NCBI GenBank assembly: GCA_030686995.1 | Contig: CM060691.1 | Span: 91,329,743-91,393,742, forward strand | Length of the DNA: 64,000 nucleotides | Direction: 5' to 3' | From: Artemisia argyi | Lineage: Eukaryota > Streptophyta > Magnoliopsida > Asterales > Asteraceae | Part shown: in pieces, positions 22,715 through 37,788 of the stretch | How the letters are laid out: each line of letters begins with the position of its first letter | How positions within the stretch are numbered: position 1 is the first letter of the stretch | Position numbers and translations under genes: made by a program | The notes under the pieces: generated by a model | The model's database searches: none | Told to the model about the DNA's origin: nothing | What the model saw: only the letters and a program-made list of their open reading frames with translations

Positions 22715-24121
22715 TGATACGTGGGAATCGCACCAGGCTTTACCTCTCAAGGGATCTTGAGAAGCTTACAGCCCCCACCAGGAAGTGTACCTGATCGTTG
22801 TAGTATAGTATAGTGACAAGTACCGGGGGATTGATCGTTCAGCTAGGAATAGTGTCGCTAGGATTAGAAAACCTAAATACTAGTTCCAGAGATGAGGGAT
22901 GATTGTTTTTGTATTTTATATTTTTAAGGAAAGCAAGTAAAAATCTCGGGTTTGAAGGATTTGGGCGGAATTAGTTGCTAGTCAACTAACCCAATACTAA
23001 GATGCAATCAAAATAAAATACTAAAAATGAAAATAAACTATATTAAACTAAGGTTGTGAGCAATAAGTGGGAGAAATGTGTTTACTTAGATTTCACTACT
23101 CCCTAGATATCTTTTACACGTTAATTACTTGTTATAGTTGCGTGGATGACGGATTGTATTCCCTAACACATTCATGGGATGGCGTACTTACTTCCCCAAT
23201 CCTATGAGTGCCTACTTCACTCCTATGTCGAGCCTGCAAGAAGCTCCTAACATGGGATCATTAGAATTTACTCATGCATTAAATACAACCAATAAAACCT
23301 AGTACACATCGGTTCATATTTCCTAAGACATTCAAGCATGTTACCATTTGGAGATCTGCTAGTTTTCTTAAGCCTAACATTGAAATCATTCATCCAATAC
23401 AACCATAAACAAGTAATCAACACATAATCAACATCTAGGTTTCATTAGATCTAAGCAAACACAAGATAAATCTAGCCTAGCATGGTGGAATTAAGACAAG
23501 CACAAGATATAGACAACCAACACATAGACATATTGATTGAATTAAGAAAAGACTTATCTTATTAACACATGTAAGGATTCAAGGGTTGAAAACCCTTGAA
23601 AAGCTGTAAAATTCGTATATGGTTCGGCCTTAGGGTTTCTCCAAACTTCTTCCTCTTTTATGAATGAAAATTAGAAAACTATATATAGATATTAGAGGTT
23701 GACAGTGTCAAGAACAAATGGGTGACGCTGTCATCTCGCCGCCAAAATAATCCTCGGACTGCCTTGATCTACATCTGACGCCGTCATGTTGTCCATTTTT
23801 GCAGGCCGTCACACTTTTAACTCTTGACGCTCTACTTGTGACGCCTTCATTTCTGTACTGGGTCGTCATGGTATTTACTCTTGACACCGTCAGGAAAGTC
23901 TTCTTGACGCCGTCACACACTGTTCCCAGCATGGAAAATTAAGTCTTTGGCGTTTTCTTCACTTTTATGCTCCAAAAACATCCGAATTGATTCCTTTTCC
24001 AGATTTCACTCCCAAAGTACCTAAAATCACAAAAGGAACGATTTAGGGCAATATTTGATCAAATAAATTCAATTCCGGGCTTAAATGACCCCCTAAAAAT
24101 GGATCATTTTTCGCCTCATCA
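22715..24121 (-). repeat. 3' LTR of G2
   Basis: Direct repeat of 27747-29146; diverged relative of the G1 LTRs with identical termini. TGACG/CGTCA words lie at 23698-23920, next to a TATA-like ACTATATATAG (about 23678). Confidence 0.95.
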
Positions 24122-26556
24122 TATACCCTTACACTTGAAATTTGCTTGTCCTCAAGCAAATGCGCTTTTGTTCTAATCAAAATACATGTTAGGGTTCATT
24201 TAACACTAATATAAAAGTAATTACAACAAATAATTATTCCACTAAAGACCAAAGACAAGCACGGAGATCATATACTAGCACCTCACAAATAGTGTTTAGA
24301 TACTCACATCTCTCGGGTGTAATAAAGTATAAATTATAATATGGAAACGGAAGATATCTCTCACTACCTGTCATAGCAAAATAGATTACCATAGGCTTGG
24401 GAAAGGATCAAACCTCCACCACATGGCGTAAGCACCTAGGATAAACTATCAAAGAGGTCTTTTAAAGGGTTGTAACGTTAGGTGTAGGGATATGAAATAC
24501 ACGGTTATGTTGGATATAGGCAGTTTTTATTGGTGGCGAGTTAACAATCTTGGTTAATTACATGTACAATATGGCGTTGCTAAGCCAAGACTAGACTCAA
24601 CTTAAGCTAATAAATCAAAAATAACCAAAACATAAAATAAACATAGAATAAAAAGGGATGGTAGTCCGTATGTTTTTTCTCTTTTCTTTTTCTATTTTTT
24701 TTCTTTTTCTTGTTTTTTCGATTTTTTTTCCTTGCATACCCTCTTACCCTACCATTCAAAATAATACATCATAGGGAATGGAAATTCCCCTTACACTTGA
24801 ATTTTTACAGACTTTACAATAAACTAATCTAATTACTCGAATTAAGAAAATCAAAACACTTGGAGTACTTTTAAGATTAACGCACATACGGGGGTAATAA
24901 TATTATGTTCTTCCCCATTACTCCATTAATAAGTACTTTACCCATGAGTCCCAATCGTCTCAAAACAATATGTACAAGGATATGACTCGGCTTAGCAACC
25001 ATGTAATCAATTAGAAAGTTAACTTAGGGTTTAACAAATAACAATAATGCACTAAAAATGAGTGCATACACGGAAGGCTAAGGTGATTTAGGTGTACATT
25101 TAAGTGGGGTGTAACAAATTCTTCCTTTAAGTAAAATGCTTAAAGTTAGAAACGAAAAGATAGGCTCGGAGGGGTGTACTAGGGGTTTCGTGTAATAAAA
25201 ATGAGTACAACGCTAATGGTGTGGGAAAAATTAGTTGACTTAACTAGCCAAGTAATATGACTTAAATGGTCAAGTAATTATGATACGGGTTTAACACAAG
25301 GGTGATCCTAATGCCTCTTATCATGTAGTAAATCCTACTACATGAATGTAGTCTCACTAACGGTCTCGGGATGCATCACTAACGCAAGTTCTAGAATCTA
25401 AATGCTACCGGTACACTCATAAGCACTAATAGTAAATGCTTTTCCTATCAAATCTAAAGGCGAACCTCACATATTTGGGTGGAAAATTTTTCTGAAAGGT
25501 ACAGTTATGTGCTAGTCATACAATCTCCTATCCATGAGACGCTTGCTATGGCTAAAGTTTCACTCCTAAATGTTGTAAAAAATTTTAAATTTGGCGCTAA
25601 AATTGCACTAACAAGTATTTCTCATAGTTTTATTACACATCTACTATTAAACAAACAAACTCAAGCGAAAGTGTATTTGTAAGGTATCATCATTTTACCC
25701 TCCCCTTACACTTAGGATGAACATTGTCCCCAATGTTCAAGTAAAGAATGTAAAAGTGAAAAAGTAAAAAGAATTAAATCAAATACTCCCCTGATTCGCT
25801 CAGTATGGATAATAAGGTGGCCAGGTTAGATCTTCCTCCAAGAAAATGAACAATCAAAGCTTCCCTTCCAGAAAAATAAATCATCTTCTTGTCATACATA
25901 ACCTGTAAATCCTGAGAAAACAGACAAAGTAACCTCGCATAAAATCGGCGGCAATCTACATACGTTACTAAATCCTAGAAAACAAAATAGGATATAATGC
26001 TTGTGGAATGAAGTTTGCAGATTTCCTGGAGATTATAAAACTTAATAATTCAACAAAAACTTTAAAACTCCGTTAGAAAAACAAAACTGGTAAAATTTCC
26101 AGATTTTTACACGTGACGCCGTCAAGAGCAAGCTCATGACGCCGTCAGAAGTGACCTGCAGAAATTCTTATGTTAAATTTCTGGAAAATTTCTGGAAAAA
26201 CTTGGTCCTACTTCCTGGAAAATCCTGCAAAACTTCATTATGACTCAATACAAGCATTTGACTCTAACAAATACGAATATACACGTTCACTTAATATTGT
26301 GGAGAATCATGATCGGTTTGTTTCTTAAAAACATATTTGGGGTTTCCCCTTACACTTATCTTTTGCAAAAATACCTTTTGGGTGAAGTTAAGACTAGGCT
26401 AAACAACAAAGTAAAGTATTTCCACTTTTTAAAATAAAGCATGCATACGGAAGCAAATAACAAACAAAATAAAATCACACAAAATCATGGGTTGCCTCCC
26501 AAGAAGCGCTTTTCTTTATTTATGAGTCTTGTAGCTAGACTCAAGGCCATGGGTTA
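24122..26556 (-). other. Non-coding 3' region of G2
   Basis: Matches 2490-4990 of G1 through nearly its whole length, including the T-rich tract (24665-24735) and the internal TGACGCCGTCA pair (26113-26150). No credible gene. Confidence 0.75.
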
Positions 26557-27558
26557 CTACGTGACCTCATCGTAGGTTCCACTCTCCGATTGTAAATGTT
26601 CTTTGTAGAAACCAATCACCTTTTTCTCAATCGCTCCTATAATCTTATGGGCAAATTCCTTATCGACTTTATACTTTGGTCCTAGAGCCAAGCAATCTTT
26701 GTAGAAAAGACTCCTCTTTTCCCATACATAATCCATGCCCTTTTTCTTATCCTCTTCATTGATGTCCTCAAAATCACCAACGTTATCCTTATCAAATCGG
26801 GATATAAAGCGAAATTCTTTCATTCTATTAGGCATCCTATAAGTGATCCTATCGGTGTTACTTGCAAATCGGATTGTCCCTTCTATCTCATCATATTCTA
26901 ACTTGGACTCCTCAACAAACGGTTTACCAAACACAACATTGGACAATCGACAATCAATAACATTAGCAAGATCTTCCACAATCATAAAGTCGGTGACAAA
27001 AGTGAAATTCCCAACAAAGACATGTAGACCTTTAACTCTCCCGACAAAGTTACAAACTCCACCGGGGTATTTGGGATCTCTTCTAGGTTCAAGTCTTGTT
27101 TTCACTATATCATTATAAACACTTGAGGACATAATGTTGATTGGGGATTTGAAGTCAATGTAAGCATTGTCAACGTGTCTATACCCAATCATACATGGTA
27201 TCTTACCATTCTTAGGATCGCCTCTCTTTATCTTAGGTTCGATTCTAGTAAAAGGAGATCGAGGGTCATCAATAAGATTATTATAATATGCAATCTCCTC
27301 CTTAGTGGGGTATAGATTAAAGTAATCATTTAGCTTCGGATCTATTTCCCCCTCTTCTAGTTCCTCAACAACATTCACAAAATCATTAGGCCCTAGGTCC
27401 TCATTTGAATACAAGGCGGTCGCTAGGTCACTAAATGCATGGTCGAGCTCAACCTTAATCAACCTATTAAGCTCCCTAAGTTCCCTAATCTCACTCTCAA
27501 TTTATTCACGTAACACAACCACTTCTCTAGGGGAAAGGGGTGGATTCGCGTTTTCCAT
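26557..27558 (-). pseudogene. G2 single ORF: protease-fold-like retroelement protein
   Basis: ATG at 27558 (MENANPPLSPREVV), 189 bp inside the LTR, occupying the place of gag-pol. One in-frame TAA at 27502-27504 (codon 19) interrupts it; the remaining 301 codons are open. An acidic N-terminal part (EELEEGEIDPKLN) is followed by a segment with the layout of a retroelement aspartic protease (CMIGYRHVDNAYIDFKSPIN, then VTDFMIVEDL and VVFGKPFVEE) but without a clear DSG/DTG catalytic triad. The C-terminal part contains ERRS-like charged helices and ends in DEVT, as G1 pol does. I recall this family as widespread and often mis-annotated in daisy-family genomes. Whether it acts as a gag substitute, a DNA-binding or an anti-silencing factor is unknown. 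Confidence 0.7.
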
Positions 27559-27746
27559 AATGGTCAACGGAATAGTCAATGAATCTAATTTACTAACAAA
27601 AGCACGAAGAAAAAGATAGACTAAAGAAAACCTAAAAATAAAAATAAAAATAAAATCTTACTAGAAAGGAATCTAGCAAGTAAACCTAATAAAAAGAGAT
27701 TCTAACCTAGACAATAAATATTCCCCGGGCTGCGGCGCCAAAAACT
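27559..27746 (-). promoter_or_regulatory. G2 leader and primer binding site
   Basis: Leader of about 190 bp, closely matching the G1 leader. Primer site on the minus strand at 27740-27722: TGGCGCCGCAGCCCGGGGA, six bases from the LTR. Confidence 0.8.
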
Positions 27747-29146
27747 TGATACGTGGGAATCGCACCAGGCTTTACCTCTCAAGGGATCTTGAGAAGCTTA
27801 CAACCCCCACCAGGCAGTGTACCTGATCGTTGTAGTATAGTATTGTGACAAGTACCGGGGGATTGATCGTTTAGCTAGGAATAGTGTCGCTAGGATTAGA
27901 AAACCTAAATACTAGTTCTAGAGATGAGGGATGATTCTTTTTGTATTTTTATATTTTTTAGGAAAGCAAGTAAAAATCTCGGGTTTGAAGGATTTGGGCG
28001 GAATTAGTTGCTAGTCAACTAACCCAATACTAAGATGCAATCAAAATAAAATACTAAAAATGAAAATAAACTATATTAAACTAAGGTTGCGAGCAATAAG
28101 TGGGAGAAATGTGTTTACTTAGATCCCTAGATATCTTTTACACGTTAATTACTTGTTATAGTTGCGTGGATGACAGATTGTATTCCTTAATACCATTCAT
28201 GGGGTGGCGTACTTACTTCCCCAATCCTATGAGTGCCTACTTCACTCCTATGTCGAGCATGCAAGAAGCTCCTAACATGCGATCATTAGAATTTAATCAT
28301 GCATTAAATACAACCAATAAAACCTAGTACACATCGGTTCATGTTTCCTAAGACGTTCAAGCATGTTACCATTTGGAGATCTGCCAGTTTTTTTAAGCCT
28401 AACATTGAAATCATTCATCCAATACAACCATAAACAAGTAATCAACACATAATCAACATCTAGGTTTCATTAGATCTAAGCAAACACAAGATAAATCTAG
28501 CCTAGCATGATGGAATCAAGACAAGCACAAGATATAGACAACCAACACATAGACATATTGATTGAATTAAGAAAAGACTTATCTTAATAACACATGTAAG
28601 GATTTAAGGGTTGAAAACCCTTGAAAAGCTGTAAAATTCGTATATGGTTCGGCCATAGGGTTTCTCCAAACTTCTTCCTCTTTTATGAATGAAAATTAGA
28701 AAACTATATATAGATATTAGAGGCTGATGGCGTCAAGAACAAATGGGTGACGCCGTCATCTCGCCGCCAAAATAATCCTCGGACTGCCTTGATCTACATC
28801 TGACGCCGTCATGTTGTCCATTTTTGCAGGCCGTCACACTTTTAACTCTTGACACTCTACTTGTGACGCCTTCATTTCTGTACTGGGTCATCATGGTATT
28901 TACTCTTGACGCCGTCAGGAAAGTCTTCTTGACGCCGTCACACACTGTTCCCAGCATGGAAAATTAAGTCTTTGGCGTTTTCTTCACTTTTATGCTCCAA
29001 AAACGTCCGAATTGCTTCCTTTTCTAGATTTTACTCCCAAAGTACCTAAAATCATAAAAGGAATGATTTAGGGCAATATTTGATCAAATAAATTCAATTC
29101 CGAGCTTAAATGACCCCCTAAAAACGGATCATTTTTCGACTCATCA
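27747..29146 (-). repeat. 5' LTR of G2
   Basis: Starts TGATACGTGGG and ends CTCATCA; near-identical to 22715-24121. It ends 5 bp from the resumed TATA box of the A 3' LTR. Confidence 0.95.
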
Positions 29147-30147
29147 CGTCTATAAATACTGAACTATTCTCTTTTAGAAATGGAATTCCACACACACAAA
29201 AACTTTCTGGTCTATGTTCATTTTATCTTTGATCACTATAACATATCAGTATATGTTTATAAGTGATTTCCACTTCTGTCAAGTGCAAGATAAGAACTCT
29301 CGACATAGATGAAGACTCGAGATGTTATAGGTGTCCATAAACAAACGTAATAAGTGTTACGGTGATAGGTTCTGTAAATAATGTCATTGTTTTCCGACTT
29401 GTGTGTTAATTGAAGATGGGGATATTTGTGTGAACTTGGATGGTGATGAAGATCCAAGAAGTCTTGTAACTAGATTAGTTCATGTATTTGATGTGATGAG
29501 AGTGATGTCCTAGTGTGTAGGTTAGGACTTAGTTGAGTCATTGTGTAAAGACTTGGATCGAGTGATGATCCAAGCGAGTCTTGTGTGAAGGCTTGGTTCG
29601 GGTGAAGAACCAAGTGTGTCAATTGTGTAAAGGCTTGGTTCGGGTGAAGAACCAAGTGTTTCAATTGTTTAAAGGCTTGGTTCGGGTGAAGAACCAAGTG
29701 TGTCAATTATGTGAAGGCTTGGATCGGGTGAAGATTCAAGTTGGACAAGAGTGCTTGTTCGTGTGGCCACATGGGCCTTGGAGACGATTAGAACTCGACA
29801 TTATGCTTAGTGTCGTTAAGCCTTGTGTAAGCATGTGTACGGATTGCTCCCCCTGAAGGAGTGTGTTGATATAGTGATTGATAACTCTCGAGTGTGGTAC
29901 TCGGGGAGTGGAGTAGGACGGAGAGTGAGCTTCGTGCCGAACGACTATAAATCTCCGAGTCTCTTGGTTGTGTTCTTTCCTTACTCTTTACTTTACTTGT
30001 TTTATTTGTGTAACTAAATTGATATCACATAACTAGTAGAATTCAACAAGTTTGCAAATGTAAATTAACATGACCTAAAATGGCAAAACGCTTTAGAAAA
30101 TTAAAAAGAAGCGGTGAAACTATTCAACCCCCCTTCTAGTTTCTACA
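29147..30147 (+). repeat. 3' LTR of A, TATA to end
   Basis: Continues the U3 part at 22714. CGTCTATAAATACTGAAC is followed by hairpin units at about 29435, 29508, 29551, 29592, 29634, 29676 and 29718, then GGGGAGTGGAGTAGG (about 29905) and the end TTCTAGTTTCTACA. It has one more 42-bp unit than the 5' LTR. Confidence 0.93.
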
Positions 30148-30262
30148 AACTGCGTTTAGGAATGAAAATGTAAGTAATGTTAGCAAACCTGTTTTTCACA
30201 CCTTCAATGACCTCTGGAACATTGTCAACAGTAACGATCTCACTCGGCATATTTGACACCAC
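30148..30262 (-). pseudogene. Host exon-like segment cut by A
   Basis: On the minus strand, a consensus acceptor (TGATGTCTTAG) precedes an open stretch of about 36 codons, including MPSEIVTVDNVPEVIEGVKN and ITYIFIPK, running straight into the insertion site of A. The composition and splice site look like real coding, but I do not recognise the protein. A similar short motif (IPDVLEEV) occurs in the segment at 31938-32050. The continuation across A at 14147 is unclear. Confidence 0.45.
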
Positions 30263-31731
30263 CTAAGACATCAAGAAAAATAAATGAAAATTATGGCCTA
30301 TTCATTTACTCCCTCTAACATTCAAATAAATTTCTTTTTATATGCTTCATTTTTTACAAATATTACATAGCACTTACACCAAATAGAATGCTATATATTA
30401 TTCTAGGAAAGCAAAAAAATAAAAAATAAAAAAAAAATGAAAAAGAAAAAAAAGGAAAGGAAAAAAAGAAAAGAAAAGAAAAAGAGGTAACTCGGTGTTT
30501 TTAATGGGCTACATGGTTACTATAAGTATCATATTATGAGAAGCTTATAATAACCGTACAGTTGGTTTGCAATTCCGAATGATCGATATTGCCTTTATCG
30601 TCTAGCCCTGAACATAGATTTTTAGCTAAAATCCTGCAGTTTCAGAGGTAAAATATGCACGGATTCCAGAAACCAGGTTCTTTACCCTTATAGACTATCG
30701 ACTTATAAACCATGTGGTTCCTTAATTAGGACTCGCCAATAGTTTATAAGCCTAAGTGGTGGTTTGTGCATATAGAAAAAAGGACACATTTATCAATATA
30801 AGGATGCACGATTTACCAAACTCAGGCGCCCACTTTGTGCAAATACAGAAAAACCCGTGTCAAGCTCAACTTATTAGGCGTTATGTGTGCATATTATACA
30901 GATCGCATGATGATAGTGATAAATGTATTTTAATTTCATATCAATAGAAAGCAAAGGTAAGTGCCAAAATGGACTACAAAAACAAATGGGAAAATAGTCA
31001 ATATAACAGTCTTAAAAAATGTCCATAAAAGTCATTCAATTTACCAAAAAACTCTCCATAGTGAACTAAATTCCCTTCAAAGTCAAGCTAACTACTGGTT
31101 GCAATGAAGTGAACTAAACTCCCTTAACTACTATAAACTTTTATGCTTATGTTGTCTCAAAATCAGCATGACCATACAGGAAAATAAGTGACATGTACAT
31201 TTTTTTGTTGAATTTAGTTTACACCAGTAGAAGTATCCTCACATAAATTACAATTCTACAACTAACCTTTAGAGGAAAGTTTCACCATGTGTAACTGAAT
31301 GCAACATTGAACAAACTTGTTTTCCTACATCGACAATGTCTTCTGCAATGAAAAGTAGGCAGCCAAAGCTGGTCTATATCAGCACCAACAGCCAATATAC
31401 ATACCAATATATACGTCATTCTACTTAGTATTCAAGGCATGAGTTAAAAACTAATTGCTCTTACACATATCGTATCTGTCAATACGTTGTTGCTTTCAGA
31501 TATCCGACTCATTAGTGGGTACACATGTTTCTGATAAACCATCTACAAAAACCGTCTGACGTCTCTTTCTAATTTCGCCAATCGTCCATTTCGAAATACC
31601 GCAACCGCTGGTAGAAACCTTCATCATCATACAAAGAGTAGCTGCAAGACACCTAAAGGTGTAACAGTAAAGTGTGTATGATCATTAAAATTTAGTTGCT
31701 GATAGTTAATAGAACCATTATGCAAACCTAC
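30263..31731. other. Host non-coding DNA with purine tract
   Basis: Mostly AT-rich intron-like sequence; an A/G-only tract lies at 30405-30490. A weak minus-strand open stretch at about 31560-31640 (YDDEGFYQRLRYFEMDDW, after a TGTCTTGCAG acceptor) may be another exon but is too short to be sure. Confidence 0.4.
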
Positions 31732-31841
31732 CGGCTTATAAACACACTCTTGTTGTTCGGTGTGAACTTTGGCCCTTTGAGCGTGCATATTTGCTACTTG
31801 TGTGCAACCTTGTATGATTATTATGTGTGATCCCATAATAC
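31732..31841 (-). pseudogene. Host exon-like segment, 110 bp
   Basis: Bounded on the minus strand by a strong acceptor (TTTTTTCTTTTGTAG) and a donor (GTAGGTTT). One frame is open throughout (IMGSHIIIIQGCTQVANMHA, then VHTEQQECVYKP). No family recognised. It lies in the same orientation as the exon-like segments at 31938-32050 and 30148-30262, consistent with one gene read from high to low coordinates. Confidence 0.45.
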
Positions 31842-31937
31842 CTACAAAAGAAAAAAATAACGATAAATATTGATAGTAGCACTGTTTGTATACCATAATG
31901 ATTGTACATACACATAAAAGCTCTCAAGTCGACTCAC

Positions 31938-32050
31938 CTTTAGATGTTAATTGTGATCGCTGGTTGCTCCAATGTGATCTTAAGATCACTTCCTCCAATA
32001 CGTCAGGAATGTGCGCTACAGGAGATGTGCATAACACGCCAACATTTTTT
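31938..32050 (-). pseudogene. Host exon-like segment
   Basis: Ends on the minus strand at a consensus donor (AAAG then GTGAGTC). The open frame reads NVGVLCTSPVAHIPDVLEEV followed by a basic, Gln-rich end (SNQRSQLTSK). The upstream boundary is uncertain (32050-32190). It may be coding for the same unidentified gene as its neighbours. Confidence 0.45.
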
Positions 32051-32784
32051 AAATAGTAATGGTAATTGCTTATGCAATAACCGAGTTAGAGTACAACAAC
32101 TAACACGCACACCTTGATTTACAATCTCAGTCGATTTTCTGGTGATGATAACTGTTTTTGTAGGCAGTGTTTTATCTTTCTATATATAACTGCAACAACA
32201 GTAAGTCATATTAAGCTAATAGCACTGCAAGTAGATTGTATACAATCAGGTTATGAAATCATGATCTTCAATTAAGGCGCACCAGAAGGAATGGCGTGTG
32301 TAAATGCTGGTTGACCACATCCAACTGTGCCATTTTTCGTCTGCTGCCATCGTGTAAATACTGTAAAATAATATAGAATTGCATCATGTGTGATTGTTGT
32401 GAAGTCTGAGCCTGCACGATCATAGTCGAAACAGTTAAAAAACCCGGTAATTTTTGTCTATACATTAGTTACAGGTAACGATTTTAAGAAGTTTATATAC
32501 TTGGTCTACACAGGCACATAAATGAAGTCAGATCTTGGTGACACACATATAAAGTTGATGTAGCATGGATTTCACAAGTAAATAATTTTAATGCATAACA
32601 TATAAAAAAATACATTAGCAGTAGTCAATTAAAAACAAAGTAAACATCATTCTGAAACCACTGCATAAATGTTCTTAAAACATGAGCACTAAAGATTAGG
32701 CAGTAACGTACTAGAGTTCTAACATTTGAATTTCTCTTATATTCTACATTCCTGAAACGGAATATTTCACATTTTCGTTCATTT
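32051..32784. other. Host sequence, weak exon-like stretches
   Basis: AT-rich. Minus-strand stretches near 32120-32190 (TVIITRKSTEIVNQGVR) and 32290-32370 look protein-like but lack clear splice limits. Otherwise nothing recognisable. Confidence 0.35.
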
Positions 32785-33493
32785 GTGCTTTCAGAAAGTA
32801 GGCGACGCGAATCTATTTCTATGCTTCAATCGGCTACCAATTGCTTGGATGAGTTTGACGCCTCGAGATGACTTGTAGAAAAAAAGCTTTCTAGGTTTAT
32901 CTTCTGTTTCCGTAATAAATGGTCCATTTATTGATGGGCAAACGACGGGGATTAAACCCGCGCGTGGTGGATTCACAATCCACTGCCCTCAGTAAATACC
33001 ATTCTCTTAGTTTGGTAGTAAGTAGATAGACGGATTAGTACTTTTACCCAGGGGTAGCCTTCCTTGTCACCAAAGAAGAATGAGAATTGATAAAGTTTTC
33101 TTGGGGTTTTTCGGTTCAATTGCAGAAGCAAAGAAGTCAAATCAATGCAGCTTTCGTGCCCAGCGGACACATGGAACCAGGTTATGGATCTATTCAAGTT
33201 GGTCGATCAATCCATCCTTTGTTTCCCCTGCCTCCGGGCAGCTTAGAATAGATTTGATTGGAAGGAGGGTGAGGGACGAAGACTGTGGTTTGACTGACCA
33301 ATAGGCGTGCACCAGCTGAAAATGGAACTATCGAATCACGGGTGACTTCCTTTATTGGAATGAGCGGAATTGCTTCATCGGCATTTCGGGCTGTTTTTTG
33401 TCAGAATATGGGCCTTTGCTTTTTTAGGGTTCCCATGCCTTGAAGAGGTTAGAGAGGGATACAAACTCCAGATTGAAAGATAGGCATAGATAG
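32785..33493. other. Mitochondrial-type DNA insertion, left part
   Basis: Base composition shifts to about balanced GC. The style of the sequence (for example GACGCCTCGAGATGACTTG, AATCACGGGTGACTTCC) is that of plant mitochondrial non-coding DNA, and it includes a partial plastid-like tRNA-His gene. It ends at the GATAG flank of the solo LTR and resumes at 37031. The left boundary is approximate. Confidence 0.6.
32937..32987 (-). pseudogene. trnH: Partial tRNA-His(GUG), organelle type
   Basis: The minus strand contains the anticodon arm (GGATTGTGAATCC, anticodon GTG), the variable region and the T arm and 3' acceptor of the plastid-type trnH, also found in plant mitochondria. The D arm and 5' acceptor are missing: similarity ends after GGCAGTG. 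Several changes are of the CG-to-CA/TG type expected from methylated-cytosine decay in nuclear DNA. Confidence 0.8.
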
Positions 33494-37025
<3,532 letters not shown>

Positions 37026-37480
37026 GATAGTCTAATCAAGAGGATTAGGCATGAGCATACAAAATCAGTCAAATATGAGAAAGACAGATACGAAATCTGG
37101 ATAATAAAGATAGATATATCAAAAATCCGGTATGGAATGATAGATCAATCTGAAAGACGAGGCATGAATGCTAGAAGGCAGGGATAGGTATTCAACCTGA
37201 AACCGGAAACCTTTAAGTTGTTCCTTCTATGGGTAAGTCAAGTTTAGTTAGAAAGTCCTTCCCTCTCTGCTCATCTTTCCCCCATTCCTAGCTTAACTCT
37301 CACTATTGAAGCTTGTATGCAATGAGCCTATCACGTTTTACTAAGATTGCTGCTTAGTCCTTCTCAAAAGCCTAATTCGTTTGAAATGGCACCAATCGAT
37401 TTAATAGAAGGCATTAAGCAGACAGAGCATGTATCTTAGATAGGAATGGTGAAAGTTCTTATCATTTAGCATTTCCTTAG
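37026..37480. other. Mitochondrial-type DNA insertion, right part
   Basis: Continues 33493 after the solo LTR (GATAG then TCTAATCAAG). Same organelle-like composition; no gene recognised. The right boundary is approximate. Confidence 0.5.
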
Positions 37481-37788
37481 TATATGTCTCATCATGTTCC
37501 GGTGCATATATCTCTTTTGAGATGCTACAACTATCATCCATTATATATATGTTTCATATCCATTGGACCAGATTCGTTATGATTTGTTTTGCTGGAGAGC
37601 CTGGGGCTATCCTAGTTTGTCTGGATCAATTCATGATAAAACCTTTCCGTTCATTAAGATCTTTTAGATTAGAAGAGTCAATCCGAGTGAGTTAATCATT
37701 TTCATCTCTTTCATGATTTGGTCCATTTCCGTTTGACCTATCTACTTCAATTTCGAGGACGAAATTTTTCTTTTTAGATGGGAAGGGT
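37481..37788 (+). other. 3' end of a gypsy internal region
   Basis: Includes CAATTTCGAGGACGAAATTT (37748-37767), the conserved end of Tekay/chromovirus-type pol just before the 3' LTR, then a purine-rich GATGGGAAGGG tract abutting the LTR at 37789. No longer coding frame is preserved. It shows that the LTR at 37789 once served as a 3' LTR. Confidence 0.65.

Larger units (their letters stand above)
22715..29146 (-). mobile_element. Non-autonomous gypsy retrotransposon G2, inserted in A 3' LTR
   Basis: 6.4-kb minus-strand element with LTRs 22715-24121 and 27747-29146 of the G1 type. Flanks TGTCT (22710-22714) and CGTCT (29147-29151) differ by one base; the empty site in the 5' LTR of A (14618-14622) reads CGTCT, so the left flank has undergone CG-to-TG decay. 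The leader and the 3' non-coding region match G1, but the whole gag-pol is replaced by a single 334-codon frame. It would need protease, RT and integrase from a G1-like element. Confidence 0.92.

Noticed and set aside
23708..23932. 74-codon minus-strand frame repeated at 28733-28957, and plus frames at 2081 and 13504
   Set aside because: All fall in the TGACGCCGTCA arrays of the G1/G2 LTRs and simply translate the repeated words.
32791..32976. 61-codon minus-strand frame in the organelle-like DNA
   Set aside because: It overlaps the tRNA-His remnant and matches no protein I recognise; non-coding organelle spacer is the simpler explanation.
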